This document shows positions 43,020 through 51,550 of a stretch of 64,000 nucleotides of DNA, in pieces. The notes under the pieces are model-generated. The model made no database searches. It was not told the origin of the DNA and saw only the letters and a list, made by a program, of their open reading frames with translations. The DNA comes from Oceanobacter antarcticus (GTDB lineage Bacteria; Pseudomonadota; Gammaproteobacteria; Pseudomonadales; Oceanobacteraceae), in assembly GCF_044962685.1 (NCBI RefSeq), contig NZ_JBBKTX010000010.1, forward strand, positions 1-64,000, given 5' to 3'. Every line of letters starts with the position of its first letter. The stretch's first letter is position 1. The position numbers were made by a program, and so were the translations under genes.

Positions 43020-44531
43020 TTACATGTGCCCAGTGGCTTCGTAGCGCTGGTGCCAGCTCAATGCTTCACCGAGTAAGTGCGGAGTGTGCATCCCGCGCCC
43101 GCTGGCGCAGGCCCGTTCAAAGTAGTCCATCAATGCCGGGCGGAATGCCGGGTCGGCACACTTCTGGATAATCTGGTGCGCCCGCTGTTTGGGTGACAGA
43201 CCACGCAGGTCTGCCAGACCATGTTCCGTGACCAGAATCTTGACGTCGTGTTCAGTGTGATCGACGTGGGAAACCATCGGGACAATGGCGGATATCGCGC
43301 CATTTTTGGCGGTGGACGGCGTTACAAAAATCGACAGGTAGCCGTTACGGGCGAAGTCGCCAGATCCTCCGATGCCGTTCATCATGCGGCTGCCCATAAT
43401 ATGGGTCGAATTGACGTTGCCGTAGATATCGGCTTCGATCAGACCATTCATGGCGATCACTCCCAAGCGTCGAATCAGTTCCGGGTGGTTACTGATATCT
43501 TGCTGCCGCAAGATAATACGCTGGCGGTAGAAATCGATGTTGGTATTCAACTCTGCCATTGCCGTAGGGCTGAGCGAAAAGGCGGTCGACGAGGCGGCTG
43601 TCAGTGTGCCGGATTTCAGCATCGCCAACATGCCATCCTGAATCACTTCGGTAAATGCGCTCAGTTGCTTGAAGGGGCCAGCGTCGAGGCCTTCCAATAC
43701 GGCGTTGGGAATATTGCCAACCCCGGATTGTATGGGCAGCAGCTCTTTGGGCATGCGGCCAATGGCAATTTCCTGCTGAAAAAACTGCAGAATATGACTG
43801 GCGATACGGCGAGAAATATCATCCGGTGGATTAAAAGGCGAGTTACGGTCGGGGGCACTGGTTTCGACAATTGCAATGATCTTGTCTGCCGGACAATGGA
43901 GGTAGTGTTCGCCGATACGGTCGGTGGGCTGGCTGATCATAATCGGTTTGCGATATGGCGGCAGGGCGGTGCCGTAATAAATATCGTGCATGCCTTCGAG
44001 ACCGGCACTCTGGGCGCTGTTGACTTCCAGAATCACCTGATCTGCCTGTTCTATCCAGGTCTTGTTGTTGCCAACGGCTGATGACGGAATCAGGCGGCCA
44101 TCTTCAAGAACGCCACTGACTTCTATCACGGCAATGTTCATTTTGCCGAGAAAGCCGGACCAGGCGTACTGGGACACTTCGGACAGGTGAATATCGATGT
44201 AGTCCATACTGCCGTTATTGATTTTCTCACGGCAAATAGGGTCCGACTGAAAAGGCAAGCGCATATTGATGCCGTTGACAGCGGCGAGCTTGCCGTCCAG
44301 TTCCGGGGCGGTAGAGGCGCCGGTCCAGACGTTGATACGAAACTCTTCACCAGCGTTGTTCAGTTGTTCAATACGTTCGGCCAGGGCGGCAGGAATGGCT
44401 TTCGGGTATCCCGCGCCGGTAAAGCCGCTCATGCCGACGGTGCTGCCAGCGGGTATCAGGGCGGCGGCGTCCGCAGCAGACATCAGTCGATTGCGGAGTG
44501 CCGTGCAGAGCATGCGTGAATCTGTAGCCAT
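43020..44531 (-). CDS. Succinyl-CoA:acetate CoA-transferase / acetyl-CoA hydrolase family
   Basis: A 503-residue class I CoA-transferase of the acetyl-CoA hydrolase/transferase family. It contains GMSGFTGAGYPKAIP near the start, the catalytic-Glu region IEADIYGNVNSTHIMG, GSGDFARNGYLSIF and the C-terminal TEHGLADLRGLSPKQRA. Members move CoA between acetyl-CoA and succinate (Cat1/AarC type) in acetate metabolism; hydrolase activity is the alternative. The ATG at 44529-44531 gives the family start; the longer upstream frame is not family-like. A 368-bp spacer lies upstream toward leuA. Confidence 0.85.
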   Translation of the reverse strand: MATDSRMLCTALRNRLMSAADAAALIPAGSTVGMSGFTGAGYPKAIPAALAERIEQLNNAGEEFRINVWTGASTAPELDGKLAAVNGINMRLPFQSDPICREKINNGSMDYIDIHLSEVSQYAWSGFLGKMNIAVIEVSGVLEDGRLIPSSAVGNNKTWIEQADQVILEVNSAQSAGLEGMHDIYYGTALPPYRKPIMISQPTDRIGEHYLHCPADKIIAIVETSAPDRNSPFNPPDDISRRIASHILQFFQQEIAIGRMPKELLPIQSGVGNIPNAVLEGLDAGPFKQLSAFTEVIQDGMLAMLKSGTLTAASSTAFSLSPTAMAELNTNIDFYRQRIILRQQDISNHPELIRRLGVIAMNGLIEADIYGNVNSTHIMGSRMMNGIGGSGDFARNGYLSIFVTPSTAKNGAISAIVPMVSHVDHTEHDVKILVTEHGLADLRGLSPKQRAHQIIQKCADPAFRPALMDYFERACASGRGMHTPHLLGEALSWHQRYEATGHM

Positions 44532-44899
44532 GGTGAAATCCCGGTTGTATAAAGGTGTAAAACTAAATGGCGTATTTTGTGTCTTTTTTGTGCCAATACG
44601 CGCCAAATGATATGGCCAAATGAGCAGTCTGTACGCTTCGGTGGTATCGACTTAAGTCTAAAGAAACGGTCTGTTGGTGAATTTGACCTAATTGCCAGGC
44701 TTGGGAAGCAGCAGTGCAATCATGAAAAAGCAGGATTTAAAATTCAAAGGAGGGTGTTCAAGACTGGGTGTTCAAGGCTGGGTCTAAAAGGCAAGTACGC
44801 AGAGGACGTGGATAACCTAGTTCAGCAAACAGCACCAGCAAGAACGGAAGACGCTGACCTGACGGATGTCAGATCAGCGTGAAGGCAGGACAGGTGGCT
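44532..44899. other. Spacer between the CoA-transferase and leuA, with a 14-bp tandem repeat
   Basis: No convincing gene. It contains a 14-bp unit repeated twice (GGTGTTCAAGACTG at 44753-44766 and GGTGTTCAAGGCTG at 44767-44780) and a 7-bp inverted repeat GCGTATT/AATACGC (44570-44576 / 44595-44601) close to the CoA-transferase start, where an operator could lie. Confidence 0.45.
44851..44880 (-). terminator. Hairpin downstream of leuA
   Basis: ACGCTGA (44851-44857) pairs with TCAGCGT (44874-44880), with an inner CTGAC/GTCAG pair and one mismatch. No strong T-run follows on the minus strand. Confidence 0.5.
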
Positions 44900-46579
44900 T
44901 TACTGTTGTTTCAGCGACTGATTCACGACCGCCAAGATGGCATTCATACTGGCGCTCAGAGTATCTTCATCTGCTGCTGCTCCGGTATAACGCTGGCCAT
45001 TGATATTGGCCTGAATAAACGCCACGGCACCGGCATCTGAACCTTCGCCTGCTGATTGTTCATCAAATTGCACGATCTGTACGGCCACGCCCAGGGCACG
45101 GTGAATAGCATCGGTAAAGGCACTGATGGCACCGTTGCCGTGACCATGCAAACTGACCAGGTTGCTGCCATCGTTGAGGCAAGCCTGCACGGCGCTCTGG
45201 TGACCGCTGCCTTCAAGGGTATAGCTGTCGAGCTGCAACTGGCCATGGCTGGTCATAAAGGTATGGCGGAACAAGCGCACAATATCGTCGGTTTGCAATT
45301 CGCTGGCGCTGCGTTCGGCGAGCGCCTGAACCGGCTGTGCCAGTTCAATTTGTACCCAGCGCGGCAAGGTAATGCCCATGGCCTGCTCCAGCAAATAACT
45401 GGCCCCCCCTTTGCCGGACTGGCTGTTGACTCGAATCACCGACTGGTAACTACGGCCAATATCTTCCGGATTGATAGGCAGGTAAGCGATATCCCATGGT
45501 TCATTTTCTGTCTGTGCAGCAAGGCATTTCCGAATGGCGTCCTGGTGGCTGCCGGAAAAGGCGGTATATACCAGCTCACCCAGCCAGGGGTGGCGCGGAT
45601 GGGTTTTGATATTGGTGCAGGCCTCGACCGTGCTGATAATGTCGTCGGCCATGCTGATATCCAGCTGTGGATCAATACCCTGGCTATAGAGGTTCATCGC
45701 CATGGTGACGATATCCATATTGCCGGTGCGTTCGCCATTACCGAGCAAGGTACCTTCGATACGGTCTGCACCTGCCAGAATCGCCATTTCCGCAGCGGCC
45801 ACTGCACAGCCCCGGTCGTTATGGGTGTGAATGCTGACCAACACGCTATCACGCTGGTTGACGTGATCACAAAACCATTCGATCTGGTCGGCAAAGACGT
45901 TGGGCATGGCCGATTCGACGGTAGCCGGAAGGTTAAGAATGATCTTCTTCTCCGGCGTCGGCTGCCACACCTCAATCACGGCGTTGCAGACTTCAACCGC
46001 GAACTCGACTTCGGTGCTGGAGAAGCTTTCCGGAGAATACTGAAAGGTCCAGTCGGTCGCCGGATAATCCCGTGCGACCTGTTGCACCTTGGCTGCACCT
46101 TGGCGGGCGATATCGACAATACCGGCTTTATCAAGATTAAAGACTTTCTTGCGCTGTACCGGCGAGGTCGAGTTGTACACATGCACCACCGCACGACGGG
46201 CACCATCCAGTGCTTCGTAAGTACGTTCGATCAGATCATTACGGGCCTGCACCAACACCTGAATGGTGACGTCATCGGGGATGCGGTTTTCTTCGATCAA
46301 CCAACGTACAAAGTCAAAATCTGGCTGCGAGGCCGCTGGGAAACCGACTTCGATTTCTTTGAAGCCCATGTTGACCAGCAGGTGCCACATGGCCTGCTTC
46401 TGACTCACGTTCATGGGTTCGATCAGTGCCTGGTTGCCATCACGCAGATCCACAGAACACCACAGCGGAGCTGTCCGGATTTCCGCATTTGGCCAGCGGC
46501 GATCCGTTTTCCGGATGACCGGAAAGCGAGGGTATTTTTCCGGATTAAAGTCCGGGTTGCTGTATTGATGGTGGCTCAT
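44900..46579 (-). CDS. leuA: 2-isopropylmalate synthase
   Basis: The 559-residue enzyme condenses acetyl-CoA with 2-ketoisovalerate, the first committed step of leucine synthesis. The TIM-barrel part has SVDLRDGNQALIEPM and the metal motif SIHTHNDRGCA; the C-terminal regulatory domain (about 430-559) is the leucine-sensing part. This is the long form found in Pseudomonas. The ATG at 46577-46579 is preceded by GGAG and gives the typical MSHHQYSNPDFNPEKYP start. It is divergent from an Lrp-type regulator, a plausible controller. Confidence 0.95.
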   Translation of the reverse strand: MSHHQYSNPDFNPEKYPRFPVIRKTDRRWPNAEIRTAPLWCSVDLRDGNQALIEPMNVSQKQAMWHLLVNMGFKEIEVGFPAASQPDFDFVRWLIEENRIPDDVTIQVLVQARNDLIERTYEALDGARRAVVHVYNSTSPVQRKKVFNLDKAGIVDIARQGAAKVQQVARDYPATDWTFQYSPESFSSTEVEFAVEVCNAVIEVWQPTPEKKIILNLPATVESAMPNVFADQIEWFCDHVNQRDSVLVSIHTHNDRGCAVAAAEMAILAGADRIEGTLLGNGERTGNMDIVTMAMNLYSQGIDPQLDISMADDIISTVEACTNIKTHPRHPWLGELVYTAFSGSHQDAIRKCLAAQTENEPWDIAYLPINPEDIGRSYQSVIRVNSQSGKGGASYLLEQAMGITLPRWVQIELAQPVQALAERSASELQTDDIVRLFRHTFMTSHGQLQLDSYTLEGSGHQSAVQACLNDGSNLVSLHGHGNGAISAFTDAIHRALGVAVQIVQFDEQSAGEGSDAGAVAFIQANINGQRYTGAAADEDTLSASMNAILAVVNQSLKQQ

Positions 46580-46764
46580 GATGGCTCCGTGCTGGGACTC
46601 AGCGTGCTGTAATGAAACTGGATACAGTGTAGAGCGAAGCGCGAGCATAAAGATTGTTAATTTCTGCTATTCAGCAGGTTTTTGTTTTTTATTATTGCGG
46701 TATTTGTTAATTTTTTAGTGATAAATTGCTGGTTTGTTTTTTAACGTAGTAATAGGTGCCTTTT
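46580..46764. promoter_or_regulatory. AT-rich divergent promoter region, leuA / Lrp-type gene
   Basis: This 185-bp spacer holds long A/T stretches between 46640 and 46750. AT-rich, bent DNA between divergent genes is the usual setting for Lrp-family binding, so autoregulation together with leuA control is plausible. No single site was defined. Confidence 0.45.
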
Positions 46765-47256
46765 ATGAGTACATCTTCTCGCGCCGCCATTGTGCCTTTG
46801 GATCGGACAGACAAACACATTCTGGCGCTGTTACAACAGCAGGGTGACTTGTCGAATCTGGAATTGGCCGACAAGGTCGGGTTATCGCCATCGCCCTGTT
46901 CGCGTCGCGTCAAGGCATTGCAGGACAGCGGCGTTATTGAGGGTTACCGTGCCCATGTCAGTGCCAGAAAGCTGGGTCTGGACTTGCTGGCGCTGATACA
47001 CATCAGTATGGATAAACACACACCAGAGCGCTTTGCCGCCTTTGAATCGGCGGTTGATGCCTGCCCGGAAGTGCTGGAATGTTATCTGATTACGGGTCAG
47101 TCGGCTGATTACGTACTCAAGGTGATCGTCAGTGATATGGAAGCCTTCCAACAACTGTTGCTCGGTACGCTTACCCGTATAGAAGGAGTGAGCGGTGTGC
47201 ATTCCAGCTTTGTGATGCGCAAGGTGATCGACCGCAGTGCCTTGCCGTTAGATTAG
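46765..47256 (+). CDS. Lrp/AsnC-family transcriptional regulator
   Basis: A 163-residue regulator. The N-terminal winged helix-turn-helix (LSNLELADKVGLSPSPCSRRVKALQDSGVI) and the C-terminal ligand-sensing RAM domain (residues about 80-160, with ECYLITGQSADYVLKVIV) are both complete. The ATG at 46765 is preferred over an in-frame GTG three codons upstream. Family members sense amino acids. Divergence from leuA suggests branched-chain amino-acid control, but that is inferred from position only. Confidence 0.9.
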   Translation: MSTSSRAAIVPLDRTDKHILALLQQQGDLSNLELADKVGLSPSPCSRRVKALQDSGVIEGYRAHVSARKLGLDLLALIHISMDKHTPERFAAFESAVDACPEVLECYLITGQSADYVLKVIVSDMEAFQQLLLGTLTRIEGVSGVHSSFVMRKVIDRSALPLD

Positions 47257-47365
47257 GAAGCGCCTGCTGATATGGGGGTTTGTACTGTTTGGTACCCGTT
47301 TGTAGCAGCTCTGCCGGAGGCGGCTATACTCAGGTAGAACCCCTCGGGATCAGGCAAGGGCAACT

Positions 47366-49015
47366 GTGATTTCTCAATCTCCCTCGGCAGAGAGTAAGCT
47401 GACACTCTACATTCTGATGTGCAGCCTTGTATTTGGGGTGCTGTTCAGCGCAGCGCAAATACGTATAGACCATCAGGTAGAAAAAGAGCGCTTCAATACC
47501 AATCTCGATGCCTTGCTGGGTTACCAGAGTGGCCAGCTGGCATTGGCATTACAGCAGTACCACAGCACGGCCATTCAATTGATTTTTGAGGGCTTGATGC
47601 TGAATCGCTCCATCGTGTCGGTTTACGTTGAAGATGACTTGTCCGGGTATAACCAGCGGCGTGGTTTGTCTGCCGAGGAGCTGGTCAGCGGCCCAATACA
47701 TACTTATCTGGTTGAAAAAACGGTGGGTCTGTTTGGCAATAATCTCGCTGAGCAGCGTCTTGAAAGAGTGGGTACTCTGACTGTCTGGATCGATGAGCGT
47801 GCCATTCACGCCGGGTTTCGAGAGCGGGCTGCCATTACCGTAGCCATGGAAGTGGCGCGTAACGTATTGCTGGCGCTGGTATTGGTGGTGATCTTGCGGC
47901 TTCGTCTGACTCGCCCACTCCGTGAACTAACGGATCTGATCAAGGACCTTGACCCCGACAATGCTCTGAAAGCACCGCTGGCAAGCAAGGCCAATCTGCG
48001 AGAGCTGCAAGAGTTGGTACACAAGATCAACAGCCTGTTTGCATCCGTCGATGTTGAAATGCAGCGCCGTCGGCAAGCAGAAAGACGAGCCCGCGAACTG
48101 AACGACAAACTGGAAGACAAGGTTCGTGCTCGCACTCAGGAATTGAAGAATAGTAATAGTCAGTTGCAGCAAAGCTTTGATGAGCTGCAGCGTACGCAAC
48201 GGCTGCTGTTGCAGGCGCAAAGAATGGCGTCACTCGGTCATTTGGCCGCTGGCATCGCCCACGAAATCAACAATCCGATCGCAGTGGTTTACAGCAATAT
48301 TGCCTCTCTTAGTGAATATCTGACCGAGCTGATAGAGCTGGCAGACCTGTATCAATCGGTAGAGCACTCTATTTCCGATTCGGCGATCCGTCAGTCTCTG
48401 GAGGCGATGAGACGCACGGTTGATCTCGGCTTTGTTCGTGACGATGCCCCGGATCTGGTGAAAGCCTCCCAGTCCAGTCTGGAGCGAGTCCGTAATATCG
48501 TGGCGGAATTGAGAACCTTTGCGAGTCAGGAAGGGCAAACCAGGCAGCGCGCCGACCTGGCTGAATTGATGCACCAAGCCATCGACGAACTGGATCTTCA
48601 ACATGATGAGCACATTCTCCTGGATGTCATGATGAGTGGTATTCCCAAGGTGGATTGCGTGGCCAGCCAAATCCGGCTGGCGTTTCGTCATATTCTGGAT
48701 AATGCCCGTGATGCGATCGATGGGTCTGGCAGAATCGAAGTGGCTGCCGAGCAGGTGGATGACAAGGTACGCGTATATATCAAAGATTCAGGGGTGGGAA
48801 TGAACGCCGATGATTTGAGTTGTTCCGTCAATCCGTTTTTTACCCGTAAAGAAATCGGCAAGGGCACCGGGCTGGGTCTCACTGTGGTTTACAACGTCAT
48901 GTCCAATCATAGCGGCGTACTGGATATAGAAAGCGAGCCAGGAATGGGAACACTGGTCACCTTTACCTTGCCTGTGACGGCTTTGCCTGGTGCTACTTTG
49001 TCAGTGACGAGTTGA
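47366..49015 (+). CDS. Orphan sensor histidine kinase
   Basis: This is a 549-residue membrane kinase. It has two membrane segments (about 11-30 and 160-179) around a ~130-residue periplasmic sensor, then a HAMP-like linker, a coiled coil (235-285), an H-box with phospho-acceptor His299 (LGHLAAGIAHEINNP), and an ATPase domain with N (HILDNARDAIDG), G1 (DSGVGM) and G2 (GKGTGLGLTVVYNVM) boxes. The start is a GTG. No response-regulator gene is adjacent, so the partner must be elsewhere. The ligand is unknown. Confidence 0.9.
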   Translation: MISQSPSAESKLTLYILMCSLVFGVLFSAAQIRIDHQVEKERFNTNLDALLGYQSGQLALALQQYHSTAIQLIFEGLMLNRSIVSVYVEDDLSGYNQRRGLSAEELVSGPIHTYLVEKTVGLFGNNLAEQRLERVGTLTVWIDERAIHAGFRERAAITVAMEVARNVLLALVLVVILRLRLTRPLRELTDLIKDLDPDNALKAPLASKANLRELQELVHKINSLFASVDVEMQRRRQAERRARELNDKLEDKVRARTQELKNSNSQLQQSFDELQRTQRLLLQAQRMASLGHLAAGIAHEINNPIAVVYSNIASLSEYLTELIELADLYQSVEHSISDSAIRQSLEAMRRTVDLGFVRDDAPDLVKASQSSLERVRNIVAELRTFASQEGQTRQRADLAELMHQAIDELDLQHDEHILLDVMMSGIPKVDCVASQIRLAFRHILDNARDAIDGSGRIEVAAEQVDDKVRVYIKDSGVGMNADDLSCSVNPFFTRKEIGKGTGLGLTVVYNVMSNHSGVLDIESEPGMGTLVTFTLPVTALPGATLSVTS

Positions 49016-49070
49016 TTTGCCGAAAGCGCACGAATGATTTAGCGTTGCGGCAGCAACAACGGGAAATAAC

Positions 49071-49430
49071 ATGGCCAAACAACAAAGCAGTGGTGGACTG
49101 GTGTATTCCACCGAATTCGGGCGTACCTGCCCGGACTGTCGGGAACCTATTGAGCAGTGTTGCTGCGGTGAACCGGAGCAACCTCAGAGCGATGGCATTG
49201 TGAGAGTGGCACGTGAGACCAAAGGACGTGGCGGTAAGGTGGTTACCCTGGTGACCGGTGTTCCGCTGGTCGGTGCCGAACTCAAGACGCTTGCCAAAGA
49301 GTTGAAAAAAAAATGTGGCGTAGGTGGAGTACTCAAGGATGGCGTGATTGAAATTCAGGGAGAGCAGCGGGATTTGCTAGTCTCCGAGCTGAGCAAACGG
49401 GGTTTTACGGTGAAAAAATCCGGTGGCTAA
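49071..49430 (+). CDS. yciH: SUI1/eIF1-family translation factor (YciH-like)
   Basis: A 119-residue protein with a C-terminal SUI1 domain (GRGGKVVTLVTGVPL, then CGVGGVLKDGVIEIQG), the bacterial relative of eIF1. E. coli YciH is implicated in start-site fidelity and stress-dependent translation. The N-terminus holds five cysteines (C20, C23, C30-C32) that could form a small metal site, which not every homologue has. It follows the kinase gene by 55 bp. Confidence 0.9.
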   Translation: MAKQQSSGGLVYSTEFGRTCPDCREPIEQCCCGEPEQPQSDGIVRVARETKGRGGKVVTLVTGVPLVGAELKTLAKELKKKCGVGGVLKDGVIEIQGEQRDLLVSELSKRGFTVKKSGG

Positions 49431-49589
49431 CGGTGGAATTGCATCACAGTTTCAGTGACAGAGTAATGACGATTTGATTAATTTGTGATCAGACATGACG
49501 CTCTTCAAGCTGTGATCAATTGCTTCTTTTCCTTATCTCGAAAAGAGATAATCTGATTACTTCAAATAAACGCCGGAGCATATTGGGCG

Positions 49590-50093
49590 ATGGAAGAAGT
49601 AATCCTGTTTCTGGAACGCGGTGGCGAGGTGGTGTACCCCATTATGGGGGTGATCTTTTTGCTCTGGGCCTATCTGATCGAACGTATTTTGTATGTATTT
49701 GCTGTGCATCCGAGACGTCGTTCGGCAGCGTTGCAGGAATGGCAAGCACGTAACAACAAGCATAGCTGGGCATCGCAACAAATCCATCAGGAGCTGATTG
49801 CCAATCTGACGATGGGACTGGACTCGGGATTCAGCACCATTCGGATGTTTATTGCCATCTGTCCGCTTTTGGGTTTGTTAGGCACCGTGACTGGCATGAT
49901 TGAAGTGTTTGATGTGATGGTACAAATGGGAGCGGGTAGCCCCAAGCCCATGGCAGCAGGTATCTCCAAAGCTATTCTGTCGACCGTTGCCGGGATGGTG
50001 GGGGCGATCAGTGGTTTATTGGCACAAACCGTATTAAAACGGGTTTTTGAAAGCGAAAAGCGTCATTTCAAAACGGCACTGGCTTTCGATTGA
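49590..50093 (+). CDS. ExbB/MotA/TolQ-family proton channel protein, orphan
   Basis: This is a 167-residue protein. It has three predicted membrane segments and the family core ICPLLGLLGTVTGMIEVFDVM followed by GISKAILSTVAGMVGAI. Such proteins form the proton channel of TonB-ExbB-ExbD systems. It resembles the shorter ExbB2 type, normally followed by exbD and tonB, but here tadA comes next and no ExbD or TonB gene is in the window. It may use partners encoded elsewhere. Confidence 0.85.
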   Translation: MEEVILFLERGGEVVYPIMGVIFLLWAYLIERILYVFAVHPRRRSAALQEWQARNNKHSWASQQIHQELIANLTMGLDSGFSTIRMFIAICPLLGLLGTVTGMIEVFDVMVQMGAGSPKPMAAGISKAILSTVAGMVGAISGLLAQTVLKRVFESEKRHFKTALAFD

Positions 50094-50138
50094 GTGGCGG
50101 TTATCATGCCGCCCATTTTAGTGGGTGGATAGATATAG

Positions 50139-50741
50139 ATGTTGCCACAGCAGATAATTACCAGGGATGAACAAGCCATGGCGCTGGCGCTGGCGCTGGC
50201 GCAAGAAGCGGCTGATGACGGCGAAGTACCTGTTGGGGCTGTCGTGGTGCTGGATGGCAAAGTGATAGGCCGTGGACGTAACCGCCAGATTACCGATCTG
50301 GATCCAAGTGCCCATGCCGAAATGCTGGCCGTACGTGAAGCGGCCGCCGCCATCGGTAATTACCGCCTCAGTGGTGCTTGTCTTTATGTCACGCTGGAAC
50401 CGTGCACCATGTGTTATGGCTTGTTGGTTCACAGTCGTATTGAGCGTCTGGTGTATGGGGCGTTTGAACCCAAAGCCGGTGCTGTTCACAGTGCGATGCA
50501 GTTACCCACCCATCCTGTTTTTAATCATACTTTCCAGATTGAGAGCGGTGTACTGGCCGAAGCCTGTGGCCAGATGTTGTCAGCTTTTTTTGCTGAACGC
50601 CGAGCCGCCCGTAAACGGCTGCGAGCATTGACCCGGCTATCGACTGCAGCAGACGATGGGGTCGATACTGATTCTGCCCAAGCAGGAAGCAATAAACCTT
50701 GTCAGTCTTTGGAAATACCCGGGCGGGATCACGAAACATAA
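50139..50741 (+). CDS. tadA: tRNA-specific adenosine deaminase
   Basis: The 200-residue TadA converts wobble adenosine-34 to inosine in tRNA-Arg(ACG). The zinc site is visible as H59-A-E61 and PCTMC (C89, C92). The C-terminal ~35 residues (Ser/Asp/Gln-rich) extend beyond the usual domain. GGTGG upstream is a weak ribosome site. It is followed by a hairpin shared with the convergent YdcH-like gene. Confidence 0.95.
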   Translation: MLPQQIITRDEQAMALALALAQEAADDGEVPVGAVVVLDGKVIGRGRNRQITDLDPSAHAEMLAVREAAAAIGNYRLSGACLYVTLEPCTMCYGLLVHSRIERLVYGAFEPKAGAVHSAMQLPTHPVFNHTFQIESGVLAEACGQMLSAFFAERRAARKRLRALTRLSTAADDGVDTDSAQAGSNKPCQSLEIPGRDHET

Positions 50742-50783
50742 GCACGTCAAACCAGGATCAGTAAAACCAGAGTCAGTAAAACT

Positions 50784-50809
50784 AAAAACGCCTCGCAAGT
50801 GCGAGGCGT
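50784..50809 (-). terminator. Terminator between tadA and the YdcH-like gene
   Basis: ACGCCTCGC (50788-50796) pairs perfectly with GCGAGGCGT (50801-50809). Leftward, the stem is followed by TTTTTAG, so it best serves the minus-strand gene; the same stem may also stop tadA transcripts. Confidence 0.8.
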
Positions 50810-50875
50810 CAAACGGTCGTTGAAAAGTGTTTTTACACTGCCTTCAGCAACTACTGGTGACCTTTTCCAGTGATA

Positions 50876-51127
50876 TCAGGAGTTGGCAGCGGCTTGGTTC
50901 AGCATGGCATAGAGCTCGTCTTTCAGAACAACGCGGCGCACTTTCAATTGCTCAAGGCGCTCATCCGATGCCGCTTCTTTTTGTTCTTCAATATGGCGCA
51001 CTTCCTTGTCCAGCTCATCGTATTCATCGAACAGCTTGGCAAAATGACGGTCAGTCATTTTCAAATCACGAATCTGCTCGCTCAGTTCAGGAAAATCATG
51101 GTGCAGGTCATGGGCTTCGATGGACAT
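50876..51127 (-). CDS. YdcH-like DUF465 protein
   Basis: An 83-residue, highly charged helical protein. The sequence FPELSEQIRDLKMTDRHFAKL and FDEYDELDKEVRHIEE is characteristic of the YdcH/DUF465 family of small soluble proteins with unknown role. GGAGAGA upstream, read on the minus strand, supports the start. Confidence 0.85.
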   Translation of the reverse strand: MSIEAHDLHHDFPELSEQIRDLKMTDRHFAKLFDEYDELDKEVRHIEEQKEAASDERLEQLKVRRVVLKDELYAMLNQAAANS

Positions 51128-51277
51128 GTATCTCTCCTTGGTAAGTACGTTCAGAATAACGTACCCAATGGGGGTTAGGCTTGATGCAGGTCAGACTCAG
51201 GTAGCGCAGACTGGTTCGGTTTGTTTAGCCAGAACAGTGATTCAATAGATGCCCCATTAGATGTTAACTACTAGCGA

Positions 51278-51460
51278 ATGAGATCTTCAAAACCAGTCAG
51301 TATATTTAGGGGCTGGATTAATTACTTTGGTATTGCCAACTGCTATCAGCTTTGCGTGGATCTAGATCATTGGATCAGGCGTAGCATTCGAATGGCTTAC
51401 TGGCGACAGTGGCGAAAACCACGCACTCAAGTAAGAAGCCTGATGAGATTGGGTGTTCAT
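51278..51460 (+). pseudogene. Group II intron maturase fragment
   Basis: The frame encodes FRGWINYFGIANC, DHWIRRSIRMAYWRQW and RTQVRSLMRLGV, the C-terminal maturase (GIIM) domain that follows the reverse-transcriptase domain in group II intron proteins (typical forms read RGW-NYFGI, L-WIRRR-R---W-QWK). The reverse-transcriptase part is missing, and downstream the frame runs antisense into the transporter gene. No intron domain V was recognised. It is the remnant of a degraded intron in the 423-bp spacer 51128-51550. Confidence 0.75.
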
Positions 51461-51550
51461 GTACAGGCGGCCGAGCCAGTGGATTTTGTATCTCTCGGGG
51501 TTGGTCAGTTATCCGCACTGTCGTGGGCCAGACCGTCTGCTTGCAGCCGA

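Noticed and set aside
43221..44081. 286-codon plus-strand frame
   Set aside because: It is antisense to the CoA-transferase and shows no recognisable domain.
45056..46612. 518-codon open frame on the plus strand
   Set aside because: It is antisense to leuA throughout and has no family-like motif.
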